In this document: positions 31,638-37,509 of the stretch, piece after piece
Layout of the letters: the number at the start of each line of letters is the position of its first letter
Numbering within the stretch: position 1 is the first letter of the stretch
Assembly (NCBI GenBank): GCA_016871355.1
Contig: VFZC01000023.1
Location: 1 to 37,509, forward strand
Direction of reading: 5' to 3'
DNA length: 37,509 nt
Source of the DNA: Actinomycetota bacterium
GTDB taxonomy: Bacteria > Actinomycetota > Acidimicrobiia > Acidimicrobiales > Ilumatobacteraceae
The notes under the pieces: generated by a model
Told to the model about the DNA's origin: nothing
Databases searched by the model: none
The model's input: the letters and a program-made list of their open reading frames with translations, nothing else
Made by a program: the position numbers and the translations under genes

Positions 31638-32414
31638 GTGGAGTCCATCGGAACAGGGTTGCCTCCGCCTCCCCCCACCTGGGTCGATCCGCCCCGTCGA
31701 TCGTGGCGACCTCTCGTCTTCTCCACCGTGCTGGTCGCGGTGGTCGCCGCCGTGGTCGTGATCGTGGCGGCGGCGTTCTTGGGTGATGATGATCGCGATC
31801 AGTCCGTGATCAGCCGGGCGTTCCAGTCGTACATCGAAGGCATCGAGTTCCAGAGCGACGGCTTCGCCGAACTGACCGAGTGTCCGGTTGGTTCGCCGGC
31901 CGAGTGGGCCCGTGACGTGAGCGATTCCATCGACCTCGCCGCGGACGTTGCCGATGGCGACGAGTACAGCGAGGCGTACGAGCGGGCCGCCGATTATCCC
32001 GCGCTCGTTCAGTGCTTCGTGACGAGCGATGTGGACGACGGTCTCGGACCCACGTCGTTCGGCGTGTCGGTATCCGACCTGCCGTCGGGCTCGTATCGAT
32101 CGTTCCTCACGTTCGATGCCTACGGTGAAGGCATCGACGTATCGGTCGACATCCAGACTCGTCAGGGTGTGGACGGGCTCGACGGTGACGTGTTCGGGTA
32201 CTGCTACCGAGGCGAGGAAGTGAGTGGTTGCGGCGCCGACTTCGTCGACCGAGAAAACGGTGTGGCGCTGAGCGTGTACGTGCAGGGAGTCGATCGGACG
32301 GCCGACGAGGCCGTGGTGGCCCTCGAGGAAGTTCTCGACGACATGGTGGAGGCTCTGCTGGAGGGAGCGCGAGCCAATCGCGTGCCGGTCACGATCCCGG
32401 GCGCCGATCTCTGA
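31638..32414 (+). CDS. Membrane-anchored hypothetical protein with cysteine-containing outer domain
   Basis: 258 residues from GTG. A short Pro-rich cytoplasmic head (PPPPPTWVDPPRR) is followed by one hydrophobic helix (about 27-49) and an acidic domain of about 200 residues. The outer domain has four Cys (in TECPVG, VQCFVT, FGYCYR and SGCGAD) that could form two disulfides outside the cell. Asp/Glu are abundant. I do not recognise a family. Pro-rich head, single TM and variable outer domain are common in actinobacterial cell-envelope proteins. It may be partly read from the transporter transcript. Confidence 0.7.
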   Translation: MESIGTGLPPPPPTWVDPPRRSWRPLVFSTVLVAVVAAVVVIVAAAFLGDDDRDQSVISRAFQSYIEGIEFQSDGFAELTECPVGSPAEWARDVSDSIDLAADVADGDEYSEAYERAADYPALVQCFVTSDVDDGLGPTSFGVSVSDLPSGSYRSFLTFDAYGEGIDVSVDIQTRQGVDGLDGDVFGYCYRGEEVSGCGADFVDRENGVALSVYVQGVDRTADEAVVALEEVLDDMVEALLEGARANRVPVTIPGADL

Positions 32415-32426
32415 CCGCGAGTCAGG

Positions 32427-33965
32427 TCACTCGAAGACGACACCTTGAGCCAACGGAAGATCGTTGGAGTAGTTGACCGTCGCGGTGGAGCGTCGCATGT
32501 ACGCCTTCCACGAATCGCTGCCACTCTCGCGTCCGCCGCCCGTCTCCTTCTCGCCTCCGAAGGCGCCGCCGATTTCGGCGCCGGACGGACCGATGTTCAC
32601 GTTGGCGATTCCGCAGTCGCTACCCGACGGCCCGGTGAAGCGCTCGGCTTCACGTAGATCGGTGGTGAAAATGCTCGACGCGAGCCCTTGCGGGACGTCG
32701 TTCTGGAGGGCGATGGCTTGTTCGAAATCGTCGTAGGCCATGACGTAGAGAACTGGTGCGAAGGTTTCGGTGCGCACGATGTCGGTCTGAGTGGGCATGC
32801 GAACGACGGCTGGTTGCACGTAGGCGGCATCGGGAGAAGCGTCGGCATGGACCCGATCGCCACCGACCACGGATCCACCGTCAAGGCGTGCCTGTTCGAG
32901 AGCGGACTGCATGGTGCGCAGCGACTTCATCGAGATGAGCGGACCGACCAACGGTTCGTCGACGAGCGGATTGCCGATGCGCAGCGAAGCGAAGGCGCGC
33001 GACACGCGGTCGGCCACTTCGTCGACGCGTGAACGATGAACGATGAGACGACGCAACGTGGTGCAACGTTGACCGACGGTGCCGGCGGCCGCGAACGTTA
33101 TGCCGCGCACGGCCAAATCGAGGTCGGCACTCGGTGTGACGATGGCGGCGTTGTTGCCACCGAGTTCGAGGATCGAACGGCCGAAACGGGCCGCCACTAC
33201 CGGAGCGACCTCGCGGCCCATGCGCGTGGAGCCGGTGGCCGACACCAGAGGCGCGCGCCGATCGGCGACGAGCGCTTTGCCCACGTCGGCGTCACCCGAC
33301 ACGATCTGGAAGAGCTCGGCCGGTGCACCGGCGGCGAGGGCCGCTCGACGCGCGAGAACATTGGTGGCCACCGCGGTGACCGTCGATGCATCGGATGGCT
33401 TCCACACCACCGGATCGCCGCAGATGATCGCGAGGGCGGCGTTCCACGACCACACGGCTACCGGAAAGTTGAAGGCGGTGACCACGGCGATGGGTCCGTA
33501 GGGATGCCAGGTTTCGGTGAGGCGATGACCGGGTCGCTCGGTGGCGATGGTGAGACCGTGCAGCTGACGCGAGAGACCGACGGCGAAGTCGCAGATGTCG
33601 ATCATCTCTTGAACTTCTCCGAGTGCTTCCGAGCGGATCTTGCCCGCCTCGATCTGCACCAACGTGGCGAGGTGATCTTTGTGGCGGCGCAACTCTTCGC
33701 CGAGCAGACGAACAACTTCGCCACGGCGCGGGGCCGGAACATCGCGCCACGACACGAACACGTCCGATGCGGTCGCCAGAGCGTGATCGACACTCGACGC
33801 CACGTGCGCACTCGACACCTGGTCGTACTCGAGGCCGTTGATGGGGGAGCGAGCAACCGCTCCCGAACCTCCCAGTGCATCGTCGGCGCCGAGGGCAGCG
33901 AGTGCTTCGGAGGCGAGACGACGAATGTCGGCCGAGGATGACGCGGTGAAAGGCGCGCGGGTCAT
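32427..33965 (-). CDS. ALDH7-type dehydrogenase (aminoadipate-semialdehyde/piperideine-6-carboxylate)
   Basis: 512-residue aldehyde dehydrogenase of the antiquitin (ALDH7) group. Catalytic Asn166 (FNFP), Lys189 (WKPSD), Glu267 (LELGGNN) and Cys301 (GQRCTT) are present. The C-terminal GAFGGEKETGGGRESGSD followed by KAYMRRSTATVNYS is the hallmark of alpha-aminoadipate-semialdehyde dehydrogenases in lysine breakdown. No lysine aminotransferase or dehydrogenase is in the window. The ATG at 33965 has a Shine-Dalgarno sequence AAGGAG. It lies 18 bases after the toroid gene and so ends the glycosyltransferase operon. It converges with the membrane-anchored protein gene (12-base gap). Confidence 0.88.
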   Translation of the reverse strand: MTRAPFTASSSADIRRLASEALAALGADDALGGSGAVARSPINGLEYDQVSSAHVASSVDHALATASDVFVSWRDVPAPRRGEVVRLLGEELRRHKDHLATLVQIEAGKIRSEALGEVQEMIDICDFAVGLSRQLHGLTIATERPGHRLTETWHPYGPIAVVTAFNFPVAVWSWNAALAIICGDPVVWKPSDASTVTAVATNVLARRAALAAGAPAELFQIVSGDADVGKALVADRRAPLVSATGSTRMGREVAPVVAARFGRSILELGGNNAAIVTPSADLDLAVRGITFAAAGTVGQRCTTLRRLIVHRSRVDEVADRVSRAFASLRIGNPLVDEPLVGPLISMKSLRTMQSALEQARLDGGSVVGGDRVHADASPDAAYVQPAVVRMPTQTDIVRTETFAPVLYVMAYDDFEQAIALQNDVPQGLASSIFTTDLREAERFTGPSGSDCGIANVNIGPSGAEIGGAFGGEKETGGGRESGSDSWKAYMRRSTATVNYSNDLPLAQGVVFE

Positions 33966-33983
33966 GATGACAACTCCTTCGAG

Positions 33984-35027
33984 TCAGTCGACGACGAGCG
34001 ATGGAACGAAGATGCGCGACGCTGGAGAGCCCGCATCGATCGCGTCGGCGGCGAGAAGGACGGCGGCTCCGGTGTACGCGGTGCGTTCGCCGGCCGGGAA
34101 GTTCTCACGACTCGGGTACACCACGCCGGTCCAGTACGAACCGTCGTCATGACGGTGAGCGCGGGTCCAGAGCAGCAGATCGGTCGCGGTGCTGATGTCG
34201 CCGGCCGCGGTGTGGGCCAGTGAGCATTCGGCTGTTTCGGCCGCGGTGACCCACGGTTCGTCACTCACACAACGAATGCCGCGACCCTCCATGGCGAACG
34301 TGTCCCAGCCTTGCGCCAAACGCGCTCGCGCGGCGTCGCCTTCCATGGCGTTGGTGAGCACCGGGTAGTACCAGTCCATGGCCCAACGTGTTTTGGGTTC
34401 GAACGCGTCGGGTCGTGTGCAGATGACCGAGCGCAGTGTATCGGCGGCTTCGCGCCAATGCGGACGTTCGTCGCTCACGAGATCGGCCAGTTCGGCGGCG
34501 CAGGTGAGCGCATGCCAGATGGACGACGATCCGGTGAGAAGCGCGTAATCCCACGGCGAGGCGTGCTCTTCGCGGGCCCACAAGATGGTTCCGTCGTGAC
34601 GACGCATCGACAACACCCATTCGATGGCGCGCTCGACCGTGGGCCACATGTAGTCGACGAATCCACGATCCCAGGTGCACAACCAGTGATGCCACACGCC
34701 GGCCGCGACGTACGCGCAGACGTTGGTGTCGAGTTTCGGCTCTTCGACGAAACCACTCGGCAGGTAGTAGTTGAACCACCAGCCGTCACGGTGCTGAGTG
34801 TTCTTGAGCCACTCGTAGGCGCGTTCGGCGCGCGAATGCAAGCCGGCGATGTCGAGAGCCATGGCCGTCTCGACGTGATTCCACGGATCGCAGTGTCCGC
34901 CCTCGAACCACGGGATCATTCCGGAGTCGAGTTGCAGACGAGCGATCGATTCGGCGGTCTGGACAACTTCATCGGCGCTCAGAACGCCTTCGATGTGCGG
35001 GACACCGAGATGACGAATGAGGGTCAT
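33984..35027 (-). CDS. Alpha/alpha-toroid protein, prenyltransferase/glucosidase-like
   Basis: 347 residues. Helical repeats with aromatic-rich turns (MIPWFEGGHCDPWNHVETAMAL, DGWWFNYYLP, DGTILWAREEHASPWDYALLTGSSS, DGSYWTG) indicate an alpha/alpha-barrel like squalene-cyclase-type prenyltransferases or six-hairpin glycosidases. Acidic and His residues in CDPWNH and EEHASPWD could be catalytic. Databases often label similar actinobacterial proteins as prenyltransferase, but no DxDD motif is seen, so a glycan-acting enzyme is equally possible. ATG 35027 overlaps the methyltransferase stop (ATGA); longer frames are shadows of that gene. Confidence 0.7.
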   Translation of the reverse strand: MTLIRHLGVPHIEGVLSADEVVQTAESIARLQLDSGMIPWFEGGHCDPWNHVETAMALDIAGLHSRAERAYEWLKNTQHRDGWWFNYYLPSGFVEEPKLDTNVCAYVAAGVWHHWLCTWDRGFVDYMWPTVERAIEWVLSMRRHDGTILWAREEHASPWDYALLTGSSSIWHALTCAAELADLVSDERPHWREAADTLRSVICTRPDAFEPKTRWAMDWYYPVLTNAMEGDAARARLAQGWDTFAMEGRGIRCVSDEPWVTAAETAECSLAHTAAGDISTATDLLLWTRAHRHDDGSYWTGVVYPSRENFPAGERTAYTGAAVLLAADAIDAGSPASRIFVPSLVVD

Positions 35028-35788
35028 GCGTTCACCAACTCTCGAACGGGCTCGGGGCGGCGAGCGGGAGCCGGACGCTTGACGGCGTACACGATGAGGC
35101 TCTTGCCCATGACAGGCGAGAGCACGCGCTCGACGGCGCGAATGGAACGAGGCTGCTTGACGATGTCCCATTCGAGGAACTTTTTGTAGTTGTTGACGAG
35201 CGGGTGATCGTCGCGGCGCGGACCGACGGCGCACTTGAGCCACCAGTACGGCGAGTGCAGAGCGTGAGCGTGATGATGTCCGCGTACGTCGAGACCGGCG
35301 GCGCGCAACTTGGCTTCGAGTTCGGTGCGGCTGTAGATGCGCACGTGGCCACCCACCGATTTGGGTGCGTGATACTCGTCGGACAGCTTCCAGTTGATCT
35401 TTTCGGGCCACCACGACGGCACCGTGCAGGCGAACGTGCCACCCGGACGCAACACGCGGGCCAGTTCGGCGATGGCCGACACGTCGTCCTGGATGTGTTC
35501 GAGCACCTCGGACGTGATCACGCGGTCGAAGGCGGCGTCGTCGAAGGGAAGACGCGTGGCGTCACCGCGCATGACACCGACGTACGAGTCACGTTGGATC
35601 TCGCCGGCCTGCATCATGGCGGCGAAAGTGGCGCGGGTCGTGCGTACTTCGTCGTCGGCGTAGTCGAGAGCGACGATACGGCCACCACGACGAGCGACTT
35701 CGTAGGCGTGACGACCGAAGCCGGCGCCGGCGTCGAGGACGAGATCGCCCGGGTTGAGTCCGAGTCGTTCGAAGCGAACGGTGAGCAC
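35024..35788 (-). CDS. SAM-dependent methyltransferase, class I
   Basis: 254 residues. SAM-binding motif I is VLDAGAGFGRHAY at about 17-29, the acidic end of strand 2 is in IVALDYADD, motif II/III is in LPFDDAAFDRVITSEVLEHI, and a post-motif LRPGGTFACTVPSWWPE follows. This is the Methyltransf_11 type. C-terminal Trp/Tyr-rich parts (HSPYWWLKCAVG) suggest a hydrophobic or sugar substrate. It begins with GTG five bases after the glycosyltransferase stop and overlaps the toroid gene by four bases, so all three are translationally coupled. The likely job is methylation of the glycoconjugate made by the operon. Confidence 0.87.
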   Translation of the reverse strand: MLTVRFERLGLNPGDLVLDAGAGFGRHAYEVARRGGRIVALDYADDEVRTTRATFAAMMQAGEIQRDSYVGVMRGDATRLPFDDAAFDRVITSEVLEHIQDDVSAIAELARVLRPGGTFACTVPSWWPEKINWKLSDEYHAPKSVGGHVRIYSRTELEAKLRAAGLDVRGHHHAHALHSPYWWLKCAVGPRRDDHPLVNNYKKFLEWDIVKQPRSIRAVERVLSPVMGKSLIVYAVKRPAPARRPEPVRELVNA

Positions 35789-35792
35789 GTCG

Positions 35793-37091
35793 TCAGCCCT
35801 TCAACCGTCCGTTGCGACGCAACTTCTCGATGTTGTCGGGCATGGAGAGAACTTCGCGGTACTGCTCGACCGTCATCTCGGCACAACGACGCCAGGTCCA
35901 GCGGTCGACCACACGCTGGCGACCGTTGGCGCCTACACGAGCACGCAGTTCGGCATCGTCGAGTCCGCGGCGCAACGCGGTGGCGAGCGCTTCGGCATCG
36001 CCGGCCGGGCACTGCAGAGCGGTGTCGCCGTCACGGCCGGTGACTTCGGGAAGGGCGCCGCCGTCGGTGGCCACCAGGCAGATGCCCGTGCACATGGCTT
36101 CGATGGCCGGGAGGCTGAACCCTTCGTAGAGCGATGGAACCACGGCCAGTTCGGCCTCGGCGTACAACTCGACGATGCGCTCGTCGGGAACACCCGACAC
36201 GAACTGGATGTGCGGACGCAAGCCGAGTTTGTCGATGAGGTCCATGCTCTTGCCCGGCTTGGGCTTGCCGATGATGGTGAGGGTGACGTCGCGCTCGGTG
36301 CGCAGTTTGGCCATGGCCTCGAGCAGGTACGCCAAACCCTTGAGAGCAACGTCGGCCGACGCGGTGGTGATGAGTCGACCCGGTACGCGCGCCACGTTGG
36401 GAAGTGGTTTGAAGAGTTCGGGGTCGACGCCGACGGGGACCAGACGCATGCGATCGAACGAGACACCCATGTCGCCGTGGATGTCCTTGATGCTGTTCTC
36501 GCTCACCACCACGATGCGCGGCATGCGACTCGCGACGCGGCCCTGCATCTTCACGAACGAATAGAAGCGACTCACGCCGAACTTCTTGCGCCAGTTCGGA
36601 GCGTGATCCATCTCGAGGGCGCGATCGCGCGTGATGGGATGGTGGAGCGTGACGATCGTGGGAATGAGCTTCTCGAGCCCGAGGATTCCGTAGCCGAGGC
36701 ACTGGTTGTCGTGCACCAGATCGAACTCGGACACCCGCTGCGCGAGGTGCCTCTTCACGCGGGCGCTGAACGCGGCCGGCTCGGCGAACTGACCGGTGAG
36801 GAACAAGCCGACTTCGAGCCAGTCTTCGCGGGTCTTGAGTTCCCAGATGGCCGGGAACCGGAACGGGTAATGGTCGTTCACGAGGTCGAGGCTCGGGAGT
36901 TTGGTGAGCGTGATGCGGTCGTCGAGCACCGGGTAGGGCTGTCCGCCGAGCACCTCGACCGAGTGGCCGAGGTCGACCAGGGCCTTGGTGAGGTGACGGG
37001 TGTAGACGCCCTGGCCGCCCACGTGCGGTTTGCCGCGGTACGTGAGGTACGCGAGGCGAAGGGGACCGTTGGGGTCCAGCGCTGCAGGCAT
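35793..37091 (-). CDS. Glycosyltransferase family 4 (GT-B fold)
   Basis: 432 residues. The N-terminal Rossmann domain has KPHVGGQGVYTRHL, the usual GT4 acceptor-side glycine motif. The C-terminal domain has the donor-binding LITTASADVALKGLAYLLEA and the E-x7-E motif in YEGFSLPAIEAM, followed by GGALPEVTG. It should transfer a sugar from a nucleotide sugar in the cytoplasm; the sugar is unknown. It heads the operon GT, methyltransferase, toroid, ALDH7. ATG 37091 follows TAGCCT by 8 bases, so a leaderless start is plausible. The secreted-protein gene upstream ends 28 bases before it. Confidence 0.9.
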   Translation of the reverse strand: MPAALDPNGPLRLAYLTYRGKPHVGGQGVYTRHLTKALVDLGHSVEVLGGQPYPVLDDRITLTKLPSLDLVNDHYPFRFPAIWELKTREDWLEVGLFLTGQFAEPAAFSARVKRHLAQRVSEFDLVHDNQCLGYGILGLEKLIPTIVTLHHPITRDRALEMDHAPNWRKKFGVSRFYSFVKMQGRVASRMPRIVVVSENSIKDIHGDMGVSFDRMRLVPVGVDPELFKPLPNVARVPGRLITTASADVALKGLAYLLEAMAKLRTERDVTLTIIGKPKPGKSMDLIDKLGLRPHIQFVSGVPDERIVELYAEAELAVVPSLYEGFSLPAIEAMCTGICLVATDGGALPEVTGRDGDTALQCPAGDAEALATALRRGLDDAELRARVGANGRQRVVDRWTWRRCAEMTVEQYREVLSMPDNIEKLRRNGRLKG

Positions 37092-37099
37092 GAGAGCCG

Positions 37100-37105
37100 A
37101 GGCTA
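37100..37105 (-). promoter_or_regulatory. -10-like hexamer TAGCCT, leaderless type
   Basis: It ends 8 bases before the glycosyltransferase ATG (37091), within the 28-base gap to the upstream gene. Confidence 0.35.
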
Positions 37106-37119
37106 CCGGCGGGTCACTT

Positions 37120-37509
37120 TCAGCACTTGTTGGCTTGGGTGGCCGATCCGGCTGCGGTGCTGGTGAGACCCGATGTCGATCGGGCGGTGAGGCGAAACCG
37201 AGCCGTGACTGCTCCCGTCGGCGTGTCGGTCACCGAGCCACGCCAGGTGGAAGCCGAGGCAAGGGCCAGCTTCACCTGCCGCACACCGAGCGTCTTGTTG
37301 TCCTTGTTGAAGAACTCGACCTCCCCGAACACCTGAATGCCGGTTTCGGTGGTGGTGACCACCCCTTGCACGCCGAGAGTGGTGCACGACGGGAACGTGC
37401 CGGCCACTTTGCTGAGCACGAGCGTGCGCTGCGGTGCTGCTGTCGTCGTGGTCGTTGTTGTCGTCGTTGTCGTCTTGGGTGGTGCAGTCGTTGTTGTTGT
37501 TGATGTCGT
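37120..37509 (-). CDS. C-terminal part of an exported protein with Thr-rich linker (runs off right edge)
   Basis: The frame is open from the right edge to a stop at 37120, giving the last 129 residues. The visible start is a low-complexity linker: Thr runs with a few Ala/Pro/Lys, about 28 residues. A C-terminal domain of about 100 residues follows, with KVAGTFPSCTTLGVQG, VFGEVEFFNKDNKTLGVRQV and a final Cys at the end (ATQANKC). The two Cys may form a disulfide. The domain looks like a beta-rich extracellular module of the FxLYD or similar type, but this is not certain. The Thr-rich linker is typical of surface proteins with a signal peptide or membrane helix, which would lie beyond the edge. 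Confidence 0.65.
   Translation of the reverse strand, partial: TTSTTTTTAPPKTTTTTTTTTTTAAPQRTLVLSKVAGTFPSCTTLGVQGVVTTTETGIQVFGEVEFFNKDNKTLGVRQVKLALASASTWRGSVTDTPTGAVTARFRLTARSTSGLTSTAAGSATQANKC

Noticed and set aside
37441-37509. GTY trinucleotide repeats as a microsatellite
   Set aside because: They are the antisense of Thr codons in an in-frame coding sequence, with varied third bases, so a Thr-rich linker explains them.
1-37509. CRISPR arrays, insertion sequences, integrases, toxin-antitoxin or phage genes
   Set aside because: No regularly spaced repeats, transposase or integrase motifs were found on either strand; the tRNA repeat is the only mobile-element sign.

Overview
The window looks like a chromosomal stretch from a GC-rich, free-living actinobacterium, probably of the class Acidimicrobiia. 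This placement is inferred from protein character, not from a marker gene. The signs are a HU protein with a long Lys/Ala/Pro tail of the mycobacterial HupB type, a deazaflavin (F420)-dependent nitroreductase-family protein, a HelD-type RNA polymerase motor, cystathionine beta-synthase plus gamma-lyase, and many genes with a TANNNT hexamer only 6-8 bases before the start codon, as in leaderless transcription. Both edges cut a gene for an exported protein.

Layout. 1-2071: a truncated secreted-protein gene, then a tRNA-Arg(CCT)-like gene, an aldehyde dehydrogenase gene of visibly lower GC, and a second copy of only the 3' part of the same tRNA. This resembles the remnant of a tRNA-targeted insertion. 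2.1-5.4 kb: DJ-1/PfpI protein, DUF3237 protein, cytochrome P450 and alpha/beta hydrolase on the plus strand. 5.4-9.8 kb (minus): a second aldehyde dehydrogenase, a membrane acyltransferase with SGNH domain, and a lipoprotein esterase. 9.8-11.7 kb (minus): SDR, small membrane protein and SRPBCC protein as an overlapping operon. 11.7-13.1 kb: a conserved hypothetical protein and a TetR regulator. 13.2-17.6 kb: a phosphate-uptake operon in the order pstC-pstA-pstS-pstB, with PHO-box-like repeats in front and a 21-bp hairpin with a UUCG loop between pstS and pstB. 17.6-20 kb: a degraded sigma-factor-like ORF, HU, a TetR regulator and a His-rich eRF1-domain-3-like protein. 20-25 kb: a TPP-dependent enzyme, then (minus) thioesterase, cystathionine beta-synthase, cystathionine gamma-synthase/lyase and an F420-type protein. 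25.1-29.2 kb: cold-shock protein, YbaK-type deacylase, HelD motor, a lipoprotein and a DtxR-family regulator. 29.4-31.6 kb: an exported two-domain rhodanese overlapping a YeeE/TsuA-type thiosulfate transporter gene. 31.6-32.4 kb: a membrane-anchored hypothetical protein. 32.4-37.1 kb (minus): glycosyltransferase, methyltransferase, alpha/alpha-toroid protein and ALDH7-type dehydrogenase as one tight operon. 37.1 kb to the edge: the end of a secreted protein with a Thr-rich linker.

How parts work together. The pst genes encode a complete high-affinity phosphate importer except for PhoU, which is absent here. The rhodanese/TsuA pair and the transsulfuration genes point to uptake and assimilation of reduced sulfur. 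The glycosyltransferase operon probably builds a modified glycoconjugate of unknown structure. No CRISPR array, transposase, integrase or classical defence system is visible. The most unusual items are the tRNA-flanked ALDH gene, the pstS-pstB hairpin, the exported rhodanese paired with a thiosulfate channel, and the ALDH7 gene inside a glycan-type operon.
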